DNA from: Nostoc sp. B(2019)
Lineage (GTDB): Bacteria > Cyanobacteriota > Cyanobacteriia > Cyanobacteriales > Nostocaceae
Direction of reading: 5' to 3'
Length of the DNA stretch: 64,000 nt
Assembly: GCF_010091925.1 (NCBI RefSeq)
Contig: NZ_WVID01000005.1
Coordinates: 215,628-279,627 of the forward strand
Shown here: piece after piece, positions 27,473-38,400 of the stretch
Position numbering within the stretch: position 1 is the stretch's first letter
Layout: every line of letters starts with the position of its first letter
Program-made: the position numbers and the translations under genes
Notes under the pieces: model-generated
The model's database searches: none
The model's input: the letters and a program-made list of their open reading frames with translations, nothing else
Told to the model about the DNA's origin: nothing

Positions 27473-28609
27473 ATGACAAACAATTTGAGTACTTTGGATA
27501 CAGCTACAACTAATACAACATCTCCTGTATGTTCTTACAATGAATGGGATCCGCTCGAAGAAGTCATCGTCGGCATTGTCGATGGGGCGATGGTTCCATC
27601 CTGGCATACCATCTATCGGGTAACAATACCTGGTGGTCAGGATAAAGAAGTGAATGAAATGAGCAAGCAGATAGAGCAATATCGGCTTCCTTATCCAAAG
27701 AGGATGATTGAGGCTGCTACTAAGAACCTCAAAGAATTCGTCCATATTCTCGAATCTGAGGGAGTTGTAGTACGTCGTCCTGATGTTGTCAACCATTCTG
27801 CATCCTTTAACACACCTGCTTGGAAGATACTTAATGGCTTCTGTTCTGCAAATCCTCGTGACGTATTTATAGTTATTGGGAATGAGATTATTGAGGCTCC
27901 TATGGCCGATAGGGGTCGTTATTTTGAAACTTGGGGCTATCGTTCTCTGCTCAAAGAGTACTTTAAGGGAGGAGCTAAGTGGACTGCGGTTCCTAGACCA
28001 CAACTACTTGATGAACTCTATGATCAAGATTACAAGTTTCCGGCTCCTGGCGAGAAGATGCGCTATGTAATCAACGAGTTTGAGCCTACCTTTGATGCAG
28101 CGGACTTTGTGCGCTTTGGTCGGGATATTGTTGTACAGAAGAGTCATGTTACCAATAGCTTTGGTATTGCTTGGTTGCAACGTCACATAGGTGATGACTA
28201 TCGCATACATGTGGTAGATTCCCTTTGTCCACAAGCATTACACATCGATACGACCTTGGTTCCCCTCGCTCCAGGGAAGGTATTAGTGAATCCGGTTAAC
28301 TTAGATGTTAATAAACTTCCTGACTTCTTAAAATCTTGGGATATATTGATTGCACCTGAACCTAATAGAACTCCCAAGACACTTTATGGAACAAATGTAA
28401 TCAGCCATTGGGTAAACATGAATGTACTGAGTATAGACGAGGAGAGAGTCGTCGTTGAAAAATCTCAGGAGTACATGATTAAAGCACTAAAAGACTGGGG
28501 ATTTAAACCCATCGTATGTGAGTTTGAAGATTATTATCCATTCTTAGGTTCTTTCCATTGTTCAACACTTGATGTTCGTAGGCGCGGTGTACTCAAGTCT
28601 TATGCTTAA
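27473..28609 (+). CDS. Glycine-amidinotransferase-like enzyme 1
   Basis: 378 residues with a GAGG ribosome binding site. A member of the AGAT family (arginine:glycine amidinotransferase, also StrB, CyrA and SxtG), which moves the amidino group of arginine to an amine through a Cys-amidino intermediate. It shows NEWDPLEEVIVG at the N-terminus, the Asp motif FDAADFVRFGRDI, the His motif HIDTTLVPLAPGKV and the nucleophile Cys363 in FHCSTLDVRRRG. The catalytic set therefore looks complete. It follows the thioester reductase by 112 bp and precedes the KS-AT gene. The acceptor is unknown: either a small starter amine, as in cylindrospermopsin synthesis, or an amine on the finished chain. Confidence 0.9.
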   Translation: MTNNLSTLDTATTNTTSPVCSYNEWDPLEEVIVGIVDGAMVPSWHTIYRVTIPGGQDKEVNEMSKQIEQYRLPYPKRMIEAATKNLKEFVHILESEGVVVRRPDVVNHSASFNTPAWKILNGFCSANPRDVFIVIGNEIIEAPMADRGRYFETWGYRSLLKEYFKGGAKWTAVPRPQLLDELYDQDYKFPAPGEKMRYVINEFEPTFDAADFVRFGRDIVVQKSHVTNSFGIAWLQRHIGDDYRIHVVDSLCPQALHIDTTLVPLAPGKVLVNPVNLDVNKLPDFLKSWDILIAPEPNRTPKTLYGTNVISHWVNMNVLSIDEERVVVEKSQEYMIKALKDWGFKPIVCEFEDYYPFLGSFHCSTLDVRRRGVLKSYA

Positions 28610-28880
28610 TCATTTTTTTGAATAGTCCCTTTTTTTAGATCTTGCACCAGTCTCAAAAACCGCCATAGGTTTCTAACCTATAGCTAATAACCAAAGTTTT
28701 ATCAAGGGGATTAAACCCTATTGTTGGTTAAATCTTCAGTCTAATTAAGTGAACTTAAGTTACTAGCAAAGAAATAATTTTCTTGGCGGGAGACTGAGTA
28801 AAAAGCGCAAGATCTGAAATTTTTCAAAAAATAAATAAGCGATATTTCAACAACTCATTAAATAAAAATAAGGAATAGTA
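28610..28880. other. Gap between amidinotransferase and KS-AT genes
   Basis: About 270 bp. It contains a short hairpin (ATAGGTT / AACCTAT, about 28665-28681) but no T-run and no ORF. It may hold an internal promoter for the synthase genes, but none can be assigned. Confidence 0.4.
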
Positions 28881-31829
28881 ATGAAGCAAATAAATCATCC
28901 TACTCCTATTGCTATTGTTGGCATTGGCTCGCTCTTTCCAGAAGCAAAAACGGTTGGAGACTTTTGGGATAATATTCTAACTCGAAAAAATTGCATTAAA
29001 GAAATAGTTGATGAAGACCCAAGTTTTGAAGGTTACTGGAGTATTGATGAGTATTTTGATCCAGATCCCTCTGCTCCAGATAAAACATATAGCAAAATTG
29101 GTGCTTTTATTCCAGAAGTAAAATTTGATCCGATGGAATTTGGAATTCCACCAATCAACTTAGAGTCAATTAGTACTACGCAATTGATGGCACTGCTAAT
29201 AGCTAAGCAGGCTTTGGCGGATGCTGGTTACAACAGAGATGAATCTACGGCTGCAATCCGTGACAGAACAGGGGTTATTCTTGGGGTTGGAGGGTGTGGT
29301 AATACTGCTTTTCCACTGACAACAAGAAATAATTCTCCCCAGTGGGAAAAGGTCATCAAAAACTTCGGTTTTCCTGATGAAATGGTTATTGCCATAGTAG
29401 AGAAATTAAAAGATTTATATGCAGGTTGGCGAGAAAGTAGTTTTCCTGGTTTGCTAAGCAATGTAGTAGCTGGTCGAATTACTAGCCACTTTGATTTAGG
29501 AGGGACTAACTGCACTATTGATGCAGCTTGTGCTAGTAGTTTAGCAGCAATCAAGATGGCGATCGCAGAGTTAGCTGATGGTAGTTGTGATGCAGTATTA
29601 ACTGGTGGAGTTAATGTTGATAATTCCATCTTCGCCTATATGTGTTTTAGCAAGACTCCAGCACTTTCTAGAGAAGGTCGTTCTCGTCCTTTTGATGCAT
29701 CATCTGATGGCATTGTTTTAGGTGATGGCGTAGGGATGATGGTTTTGAAGCGTTTAGAAGACGCAGAAAGAGATCATAATAAAATTTATGGTGTCATTAA
29801 GGGTATAGGTACTTCCAGTGATGGACGGGCAAAAAGTATTTATGCTCCAAGGTTTGAAGGGCAAGTAAAAGCTTTAGATAGGGCTTATGAGAAAACGGGA
29901 ATCAGCCCTAAACAAATTCAATTAGTTGAAGCGCATGGAACAGGAACGGTTGCTGGAGATATATGTGAATTTCAAAGTATTAGTCATGTATATAAGCAAA
30001 ATCAAGTCCCAAATTACTCTGTAGCTTTAGGTAGCGTAAAATCTCAGATTGGACATACTCGAACCGCTGCTGGTTCTGCTGCTTTAATTAAGACGACTTT
30101 GGCTCTATATCATAAAATATTACCTCCGACAATTAATATTGTTCAACCAAACCCCAAATTTGATCTAGAAAACAGTAGTTTTTATTTAAATACTGAAGCT
30201 AGACCTTGGATTCAACCTATTGATGGTTCTAAACGTCGGGCGGCAATCAGTTCTTTTGGTTTTGGAGGTACTAACTTTCACGTAATTGTGGAAGAATATC
30301 AACAAGAACATGATGCTGTTTATAGGATGCATAATGTTCCTGAGATTGTGATCATATATGCAGGCGATCGCAATGCTTTAATTCAAAAATGTGCGGATTT
30401 GCTAGATATTTTTAAATCGGAATCTGGCAAAAATGATTATTATCAATATCTCAATCATACCAAAAACAAAGATATTCCGATAAACTCAGCAAGAATTGGT
30501 TTTGTCAGTGAGTCATTAGAGCAAACTATAGAACTTTTGAAAGAATCTTTATCAATATTTAGTTCTAACTCTAAAGATAACTGGCAACATCCTAGAGGCA
30601 TTTACTACCGAACTGCTGGCATGGACTTGAAGGGTAGAGTTGTAGCTTTATTCCCAGGACAAGGTTCACAATACTTGAACATGGGGATAGATTTTGCTAA
30701 AAACTATCCAGAAATGCGTAGAGTTTTATCAGAGGTAAATCAACTCTTCTATCAACAGAAGCAGTCTATTTTATCTGATATCATTTATCCCCCTTCAGTC
30801 TTTGATGAAAATAACATCATCAAACAGAAAAATGAGATTCTGAAAACTGAAAATGGACAGCCAGCTATTGGTGCTATCAGTGTAGGAATTTACAAAATAC
30901 TTCAAAAAGCTGGGTTTAAACCTGACTTTGTGATTGGACATAGTTTTGGCGAAATTACTGCTCTATGGGCATCAGGCGCTCTCAGCGATCAAGATTTTTA
31001 TCAACTAGCCATAGCTAGAGGACACGCCATGAGGGCAGAAAACTCCTCAGTAAAAGAGAGGGGTTCAATGTTAGCAGTCAATGCTTATGAAGTAGATGTC
31101 AATGCTCTAATTGCTAATTACTCTGATGTCATAATCACTAATTACAATTCCAACTCTCAGATAGTTTTAGGGGGAACAGAGCAATCGATAAAGGCGTTAT
31201 ATCATACGTTGCAAAAGCAAGGAGTTCAATCTACTCTTTTGGCTGTTGATAATGCGTATCATACGAATTTTGTCAGATATGCTGCTGAACCTTTTGCAAG
31301 AGAAATTTCTCAAACAAACTTCAAAACGCCTTCTATCCCTGTTTATTCCAACGTAACTAGCAAACCTTATCCTCACAATGTAGAAGATATAAAAAAAATA
31401 CTTGCAACTCACTTGTTAAGTCCAGTTGCTTTCAAACAAGCGATACAAACAGTATATAATCAAGGAGGTTATGTGTTTGTTGAAATTGGGCCGAAAAACA
31501 CATTAACCAACTTCGTGAGCGATATTCTCAAAGGTAGAGAACATCTAGCGATCGCTCTCAATCCGCGTTCCCAAAACAGTTCAGAATATGAGTTTCGCCG
31601 TTCTTTAGTCCAGCTTTTGGTGGGTGGTCTTATGCTTCAAGATATTGACCCTTATCAAATACCAAAACCTATTGAGCAACCTAAATCTGGAAGAAGTGTA
31701 GCTGTCAATTTGAATGGTGGATTTTATTTCAATCCTAAAACCAAGGAACTTAGAGAAAAAGCACTTTTTGAAAAAGACACATCGCTTTTAGATGAATTGC
31801 TCAATAAGCAAGCGCCATCACGTTTATAA
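28881..31829 (+). CDS. Iterative PKS module KS-AT (PfaA/HglE N-terminal type)
   Basis: 982 residues. The ketosynthase covers ~10-470 with active Cys217 in DAACASS, His in EAHGTGTVAGD and the second His in SQIGHTRTAAG. The acyltransferase covers ~590-900 with PGQGSQYLNMG and active Ser688 in GHSFGEITALWASGALS, followed by RGHAMRAE. A short tail follows, without ACP or KR. PfaA and HglE proteins normally carry KS-AT-ACP(s)-KR; here ACP and KR are encoded by the next two frames. The spacing to the next gene (stop 31829, ATG 31862) and the common direction indicate an operon. It is expected to load malonyl units and condense them repeatedly. Confidence 0.92.
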   Translation: MKQINHPTPIAIVGIGSLFPEAKTVGDFWDNILTRKNCIKEIVDEDPSFEGYWSIDEYFDPDPSAPDKTYSKIGAFIPEVKFDPMEFGIPPINLESISTTQLMALLIAKQALADAGYNRDESTAAIRDRTGVILGVGGCGNTAFPLTTRNNSPQWEKVIKNFGFPDEMVIAIVEKLKDLYAGWRESSFPGLLSNVVAGRITSHFDLGGTNCTIDAACASSLAAIKMAIAELADGSCDAVLTGGVNVDNSIFAYMCFSKTPALSREGRSRPFDASSDGIVLGDGVGMMVLKRLEDAERDHNKIYGVIKGIGTSSDGRAKSIYAPRFEGQVKALDRAYEKTGISPKQIQLVEAHGTGTVAGDICEFQSISHVYKQNQVPNYSVALGSVKSQIGHTRTAAGSAALIKTTLALYHKILPPTINIVQPNPKFDLENSSFYLNTEARPWIQPIDGSKRRAAISSFGFGGTNFHVIVEEYQQEHDAVYRMHNVPEIVIIYAGDRNALIQKCADLLDIFKSESGKNDYYQYLNHTKNKDIPINSARIGFVSESLEQTIELLKESLSIFSSNSKDNWQHPRGIYYRTAGMDLKGRVVALFPGQGSQYLNMGIDFAKNYPEMRRVLSEVNQLFYQQKQSILSDIIYPPSVFDENNIIKQKNEILKTENGQPAIGAISVGIYKILQKAGFKPDFVIGHSFGEITALWASGALSDQDFYQLAIARGHAMRAENSSVKERGSMLAVNAYEVDVNALIANYSDVIITNYNSNSQIVLGGTEQSIKALYHTLQKQGVQSTLLAVDNAYHTNFVRYAAEPFAREISQTNFKTPSIPVYSNVTSKPYPHNVEDIKKILATHLLSPVAFKQAIQTVYNQGGYVFVEIGPKNTLTNFVSDILKGREHLAIALNPRSQNSSEYEFRRSLVQLLVGGLMLQDIDPYQIPKPIEQPKSGRSVAVNLNGGFYFNPKTKELREKALFEKDTSLLDELLNKQAPSRL

Positions 31830-31861
31830 GTGTGAGAATCAAAATAAATCAGGAGAAAATC

Positions 31862-33016
31862 ATGAGTCTAGCTAACATGGAAAAAAAGAATCATTCTGGT
31901 AACGGTGATAATCGTAGTCTTCAAAACCTTTCTGTAGCAGCATATCCTGTAGTCAATCAGACTGATGTTTTAGCTCAGATTCAAGAGCAAAATTTCTTAA
32001 GTACAGTGCATCAACAATTCAATCAAAATCAAGGCAAATATATTGACTTGCTGTCTAAAATTGTTGACTATCAAGCATTGATGCTTGATAAATATCAAGA
32101 TTCTGCTGCGCTACCCAAAGCAATGCATAATTTTGATCAAATATTGCAAATTTTGCAAAGAAATCAGCTTAACTACAATATCAACCATGAAGGTTATTTG
32201 CAGAATCAATTAAATTTGATTCGCACAAGTGAGTTACCAACAGATATATCCGACAAGCTAGATGATGTTTCTTTAGGTAAACAACTCAATGCTGCACTTC
32301 CTCTTTCTCCAAAACCAGAGTTGCAAAGTTCTCTAGATTCATCTGCTAGCCAATTAACAAGCAGTGTACCTACACCAACTGAGGAATTACCTCAAGTTAC
32401 TTCTGTTTCTAATGAGTTTAATTATATTCCTGTTAGCAAAGAACCATTAGGTTCTGTCCCTAAAACTAACGTTGTTGAAACTGTAGCTCCTATTTCTCCA
32501 ATGGTTTCAACACCACCCAAACCCTCCTTGTTACAGCAAGTTGTTATTATCTCAGAACCAACCAATGATGCTGTAAAGAGCGTTTCTGCACCTAGTATTC
32601 CAACTGCTTCGCCAGAACCAATTAATCATTCTGTAGAGAGCATTTCTGCACCAGTTAGTCCTCAAGAAGACGCTCCAGCTACTTCAGTTGATTTAAGTGG
32701 ATTCAGCAATCGATTGCTAGAGGTGGTTAGCGATAAAACTGGATATCCAGTCGATATGCTGGATCTAAATATGGATTTAGAAGCAGATTTGGGGATTGAT
32801 TCAATCAAGCAGTTAGAAATTTTTGCTGCTATGCATGAAGAATTCCCCGATATGGATGTAGATCCAGAATTATTCAGAGATTTGCGAACACTAGCTAAAA
32901 TTGTTGATTATCTACAAGAACACTTGTCGAAAAATCAAGCAACGCAAACATCAAACAATGGCAATGTTGATCAAGAACAAGGTATTGAAAGACAGGCTGT
33001 TAAAAAAAAATTCTGA
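31862..33016 (+). CDS. PUFA-type acyl carrier protein with long linkers
   Basis: 384 residues from ATG 31862, preceded by AGGAG. Residues ~25-130 are helical and Gln/Asn-rich (FNQNQGKYIDLLSKIVDYQ), like the post-AT segment of HglE-type synthases. Residues ~140-285 are a Pro/Ser/Thr-rich flexible linker. Residues ~290-365 are one ACP with phosphopantetheine Ser314 in LGIDSIKQLEIFAAM, the PUFA/Hgl-type motif. Only one ACP is present, whereas PUFA synthases have several in tandem. The frame ends at an A9 run (33002-33010), and the KR frame continues in the -1 frame, so the ACP may be joined to the KR by slippage. Confidence 0.88.
   Translation: MSLANMEKKNHSGNGDNRSLQNLSVAAYPVVNQTDVLAQIQEQNFLSTVHQQFNQNQGKYIDLLSKIVDYQALMLDKYQDSAALPKAMHNFDQILQILQRNQLNYNINHEGYLQNQLNLIRTSELPTDISDKLDDVSLGKQLNAALPLSPKPELQSSLDSSASQLTSSVPTPTEELPQVTSVSNEFNYIPVSKEPLGSVPKTNVVETVAPISPMVSTPPKPSLLQQVVIISEPTNDAVKSVSAPSIPTASPEPINHSVESISAPVSPQEDAPATSVDLSGFSNRLLEVVSDKTGYPVDMLDLNMDLEADLGIDSIKQLEIFAAMHEEFPDMDVDPELFRDLRTLAKIVDYLQEHLSKNQATQTSNNGNVDQEQGIERQAVKKKF
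33002..33010 (+). promoter_or_regulatory. A9 homopolymer, possible -1 frameshift or transcription slippage site
   Basis: The ACP frame reads gtt aaa aaa aaa ttc tga across this run. The -1 frame reads through as aaa aaa att ctg agc aaa ccc into the KR-DH frame, encoding KILSKPDQWKLQLSEGHIW. The KR-DH frame has no ATG near its start. Nine adenines are a good site for polymerase or ribosomal slippage, but also for sequencing error. Confidence 0.5.
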
Positions 33017-33036
33017 GCAAACCCGATCAATGGAAG

Positions 33037-35451
33037 TTGCAACTGTCTGAAGGTCATATCTGGTTAATTACTGAGGGAGGTGAGGGAGTAGGATTTGCTG
33101 TAGCAAAAAAGCTACATCAACAAGGACAAAAAGCAGTCATCCTAAAACTCCCTACCTACTCAGCTTCTACTGAATCAGTTTCCCAAACGAATATTGATGT
33201 AATCAACCTAGATAATTCAACAGAATTGCACCTCAAAGAAACTCTAGAGACAATTCAAGAAAAATTTGGTTTGATTGGAGGATTCATTCATACGCATCCA
33301 TTAGCTAAAAACGTTTTGACGCCCAGCGACCTTTTTCAAGAACAAGACAAAGAAACAGTTAAATTAGTCTTTTTAATTGCTAAACATCTCAAATTGTCTT
33401 TGAATAATGCGTGTGAAAAGAATTCTGGTAATGCTTATTTTGTAACTGTTACCAAGCTGGATGGAGAAATGGGAACTTCTGGTAAAAAAGCCTGCGCTGT
33501 TATCGGTGGTGGTTTATCAGGGTTAGTCAAGTCATTAAATCGCGAATGGGCAAATGTTTATTGTCGTTATATTGATTTAGAATCCAGTATCAACATTGAG
33601 GAAGCTGCAAACATTATTATGGAGGAGATAGCCGATACTAATTTGGGATTATTGGAAGTTGGTCGGAATCAAGTCGGAGAGCGGATTACACTGACCACAG
33701 AGCGCATTCACAATGTTACTTACCTTAAAGAAACTCCAGACTCTCAAAGTGTATTTTTAGTTAGTGGCGGTGGACGTGGAATTACTGCTGATTGTGTAGC
33801 AGAACTTGCTAAAGCCTATAAATCTAAATTTGTTTTGTTTGGACGCACTATTTTACAGCCTCATGAGCCTGAATGGGCGAATAACTGTACCGATGATAAA
33901 GAACTCAAAAAGCTAATTATTAATGATTTCATTCAACAGGGAAAGAAGCCAACTCCCATTGAAGCCGATAGAGTTTTACATGATTTGATATCACAACGTG
34001 ATATTAGAAATTCATTAAAGCAGATAAAACAATATGGTGGAGAAGCAATTTATCTGAGTGTAAATGTTACTCGGAAAGTTGATTTAGAAAAGCAAATTGA
34101 AAACTTGCCAGAACATTTCAAAAAAATTACAGGTATCATTCATGGGGCTGGCAATATAGCTGACAAACGAATTGAGAAGAAGACAGAAGAAGACTTTAAT
34201 CGAGTATTTGAACCCAAGATTAAGGGATTAGAGAACTTACTATCTATTGTTAATCTAGAGCAGATTAAGCATATTATTTTATTTTCTTCTGTCTCTGGAT
34301 ATTTTGGAAATGCAGGTCAAACAGACTATGCTTTAGCTAATGATGTTTTGAATAAATTTGCCTACTCTTTTAAACATCTTTTTCCCCAGATTCGGATCGT
34401 TTCAATAAACTGGGGCCCTTGGGATAGGGGAATGATCAGCCCAACACTTAAGAAATTTTACCAAGAAAGTAATATTGATCTTATTCCTGTGGATATAGGC
34501 ATTAAATTCTGTCGAGATGAATTACGAATTGCTAAAGACCATGCAGTAGAACAAATTCTTGTAAGTGGAAAATTAAGCTTACCTAGTAATTACCAGATAG
34601 AACAAATAAATGTGGTAGAAAGTAAACGGATTATGCGGCAAAATGGTAATCCATTTATCAAAGATCATGTAATTGGCAAGAATGCTGTTTTACCAGCGAC
34701 TTGTGCTGTTAACTGGATGGTGAAGTCTTCAGAGGATGTTTTGCCAAACCATAAAATTAGAGCTATTGAGAACTTCCAAGTACTTAAAGGTATTGTCTTT
34801 GATGAACAATATCAGGAAGAATATTTGGCTCGGATAACTCTTGCTAATGCTGAAGATAATGTACATAATTTTGTAGTCAAAATCAGCAGCCAGCCAAAAG
34901 ATAAAAACAACTCACTTTATCACTATGGTGCAACGCTATTTTTTGAAATAGAATGGGGTTATATGCCTAGTTATGGCAATCTAGATATTAAATCAGATGG
35001 TAAAGTCTACAGAACTTATCAGGAAGGAAGTGGCTTATTTCATGGAAAAAACTTTCAAGGGATAAAGAAAGTTTTACATATTAGCGATCGCAAAATTACT
35101 TCACTCTGCAATTTGCCTGCGATTAGTCAAAAACAACAGGGACAATTTACTGTTAATTCATTTAATCCTTTCCTGGGTGATGTCCAGTTACAGGGCGTAC
35201 TTATATGGACTTATTACCAACTGGACAATACTTGTTTACCAATGGGATTTGAAAGGTTTGAGCAATTCCAAGCTCTTGATTTTGATACCGATTTTTACGT
35301 TTCAACTGAAATTATTTCTGTTAATAAAAGCAAGCTAACAGCTAATATTTTTGTTCACAATGAACATGGAGAGATATATATTCGCTGGCTTGAAGTTAGT
35401 TATATTATGATGAAAAATCTCCAAGCACTATATTGGGAAAAAGGAGCGTAA
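33037..35451 (+). CDS. Ketoreductase-dehydratase (PfaA/HglE C-terminal type)
   Basis: At least 804 residues. The first start is a TTG with no clear ribosome binding site, and the frame is open back to a stop at 33001 with coding-like sequence (LSKPDQWKLQ). This suggests fusion to the upstream ACP by -1 slippage. The ketoreductase has a structural subdomain (~1-230) and a catalytic subdomain (~235-515) with VSGGGRGITADCVAELAK, Ser in FSSVSGYFGNAGQTDYALAND (Tyr and Asn also present) and INWGPWDRGM. Residues ~540-800 form a hot-dog dehydratase-like domain (NPFIKDHVIGKNAVLPATC, His present, LPA instead of LPG). It would reduce beta-keto groups to hydroxyls and perhaps dehydrate them. Confidence 0.87.
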   Translation: MQLSEGHIWLITEGGEGVGFAVAKKLHQQGQKAVILKLPTYSASTESVSQTNIDVINLDNSTELHLKETLETIQEKFGLIGGFIHTHPLAKNVLTPSDLFQEQDKETVKLVFLIAKHLKLSLNNACEKNSGNAYFVTVTKLDGEMGTSGKKACAVIGGGLSGLVKSLNREWANVYCRYIDLESSINIEEAANIIMEEIADTNLGLLEVGRNQVGERITLTTERIHNVTYLKETPDSQSVFLVSGGGRGITADCVAELAKAYKSKFVLFGRTILQPHEPEWANNCTDDKELKKLIINDFIQQGKKPTPIEADRVLHDLISQRDIRNSLKQIKQYGGEAIYLSVNVTRKVDLEKQIENLPEHFKKITGIIHGAGNIADKRIEKKTEEDFNRVFEPKIKGLENLLSIVNLEQIKHIILFSSVSGYFGNAGQTDYALANDVLNKFAYSFKHLFPQIRIVSINWGPWDRGMISPTLKKFYQESNIDLIPVDIGIKFCRDELRIAKDHAVEQILVSGKLSLPSNYQIEQINVVESKRIMRQNGNPFIKDHVIGKNAVLPATCAVNWMVKSSEDVLPNHKIRAIENFQVLKGIVFDEQYQEEYLARITLANAEDNVHNFVVKISSQPKDKNNSLYHYGATLFFEIEWGYMPSYGNLDIKSDGKVYRTYQEGSGLFHGKNFQGIKKVLHISDRKITSLCNLPAISQKQQGQFTVNSFNPFLGDVQLQGVLIWTYYQLDNTCLPMGFERFEQFQALDFDTDFYVSTEIISVNKSKLTANIFVHNEHGEIYIRWLEVSYIMMKNLQALYWEKGA

Positions 35452-35457
35452 GGTTCA

Positions 35458-38400
35458 ATGAATGAGATTGCCATTGTTGGAATTGGTTGCTTATTTCCCG
35501 GAGCAGAAAGCCCTGAAGAGTTCTGGCAGATGTTAATGAGTGGCAATGATGTCACTTCTGAAGTAACTGCCGAAGACATGGGTAGAGATCCATCAATATA
35601 CCACAGTCAAAAACGGGGAATACCAGACAAGATTAGCTACACGAAAAACGGTTATATTCGGGATTTTAACTTTGACCCTTATGGTTATAAAGTTCATCCC
35701 GAAAAGCTAATCGCCTTAGATAGGATATTTCACTGGTCTTTATATGCAGCAAGAGAAGCTCTAAAAGACAGTGGTTATCTTAATGATCAAGAGGTATTAA
35801 ACAAAAGTGGACTGATTCTAGGCAATCTCTCTTTTGCGACAGAGCACTCTAGCAAGCTTTTTTCGTCAATGCACTTAAAGACTTTAGAGTACTTTGTTAA
35901 AGAGCTTCTCAACTATCAAGATTTTAGTTTTAATGACCCAACATCGGGACTGAATATTTCTCTCGATAATGCTATAACTGCTAGCTTACCAGCTAGTATT
36001 GTTTGCAGCGGTTTGGGACTGGGTGGAATTCGTTATGCAATTGATTCTGCTTGTTCCAGTTCATTATATGTCATGGAGCTAGCTTCTTATTATCTGAATA
36101 CTGGTCAGGTAGATATGATGCTTGCTGGCGCAGTTTGCGGTTCAGAACGCCTGAATATTATTCACGGATTTAATGTGCTGAATGCTTTTCCAGACCAAGG
36201 AAATAGCGCTCCTTTCGATCAATCATCCGAAGGTATAAAAATCGGTGAAGGAGTAGGCATGTTTGTCTTAAAGCGGCTTGCGGATGCCGAGAAAAATGGC
36301 GATCGCATATATGCTGTAATTGAAAATATCGGTCTATCCAACGATGGTGGCGGAAAACATATTCTGAGTCCATCGAAGAAAGGACAACATCTGGCGTTGA
36401 AACGAGCTTATCAGGGGTCAGAACCAGTAGATTATATAGAATGCCATGCAACTGGAACTTCTTTAGGTGATCAGACAGAACTCAATTCCATAGAAGAATT
36501 CTTTGCAACCAAGCATAAAATACCTTTGCTGGGAGCCAATAAAGCTCATACAGGTCACATGCTGACAGCTTCAGCCATGGCCAGCATGATTAAAGTCATC
36601 TGGGCAATGAAAGAAGGGGTTATCCCTGCTACCATTGGCGTTGAGAATGCGATCGCCACGCAAAATGGGGTAATAACCTCTGCAAGTATCGTCTGTGAGC
36701 ATACTCCCTGGCCGCAGACAAATAAACCTAAAAGAGCCGGGATAAATGCATTTGGTTTCGGCGGTACAAATGCTCATTTAATTCTGAGAGAATATAGCCC
36801 CACTTCCACTCAATCAACCTCACTTGTACTTAAGCCAAAACAGAGCAAACCAAGTATTCCAGCTATTGTTGGTATGCACATACATATTGGCGCTGTCGAA
36901 GGACTTGAGGCTTTTGCAAAGACACTTTGCGAGAGTCGGGAAGTAATGGAATCCTTACCGCCTGAACGCTGGTCAGGAGCCGAAGAGACGCTGACTGAAG
37001 CTCCACCCAAAGCAGCCTATCTGGATAAATTTGATCTTGATTGTATTGCTTTCAAAATGCCTCCTAAAGAAGCGGGATCTGTCTTATTTGATCATCTGTT
37101 CATGATGAAAGTTGCTGATACAGCTCTGCGTGATGCTGGTTTCACCCGACATCAAGATTTTAGCAATACAGCTGTCATTATTGCTACAGAAATGAATCTG
37201 ACAGTTCACCGGAATATCACCAGGCTCAATATGCCTTGGCATCTTCGGGAATGTTTCCAAAAATTCAATATTCAATTAACAGATGTTCAGGTAAATAAAC
37301 TGGAATCTGTCTTGAAAGATAGTATGTCACCATGCCTTTATGTAGAGGGAGTCACGGGAGGAATAGGCAATATAGTAGCTAGTCGGATTGCGGCTCTCTG
37401 GGATTTTACAGGGCCAGCTTTCACAGTATCAGCCCAAGAAAGTTCTGTTTATAAAGCAATTGAAATAGCCAAGTTTTTACTAGACTTCGGCACAGTAGAT
37501 GCTGTGGTAGTGGGAGCCATCGATCAAGCAGCAAGTTGGGAAAACGTAGAATGGCGAAAACAACTTAACCAGCATAATTCTCAATTTACATTTGGGGAAG
37601 GTGCAGGTGCGATCGTGCTCAAGCGGAAAGAAGATGCACAAAAGTCTCAAAATAAGATTTATGCCACGATAGAATCCCTAGCAATTATTCAAGAAAATGG
37701 AAATGAAGTTGTATCTGACTGCGTGTGGCAAGCAACACGAAAGTCTTTAGCAATAGCCGAAGTTAACCCTAACGAAGTGGGTTATATAGAATTAAATCAA
37801 ACTGGAATATTTGCCCAAGATAAGAACGAAAGAGTAGGTTTGAATACACTGTATTCTCTTGAACACACAAATGTAGGTTCTGTTAAAGAGAATGTTGGTA
37901 ATACCTTTGTTCTATCAGGAATGGCAAGCATTATCAAAACATCTTTGTGCCTCTATCATCGCTTTATCCCAAGCATTTCTCCGCAGCAATCTGTCCAATC
38001 ATGGCAGTTATCCAGTCAACAAAAAAAGCGATTTGGGGCTGTTAATATGATGAGTAATGATTACTCCTATGCCCATCTAGTTTTGGGTGAAGGAGATTAT
38101 CAAGAAATACAGCAAGAGCCTCAAGTTGATCATCAAGCAATAAGTAAAAAAGGGGTGATAAAAACCCTGTTAAACGGTAGTGCCAGAATGAGAGATGTTA
38201 TTCTGAGTGACGATAATATCAAACAATTTAGCACTGTAAAAATTCCTAAACTTGTAAAACTTACACCAGAACGATCTTTTTCAGAAAATTATTCGATAGG
38301 CATGCAAAATACTATGCGCGATAACGAAGCGCTTCTGCGTTCGCGGAGAAGCGCAGATCGCAAACAAAGCATTCTAGAAAAACAGTACTTATGGAATGCA

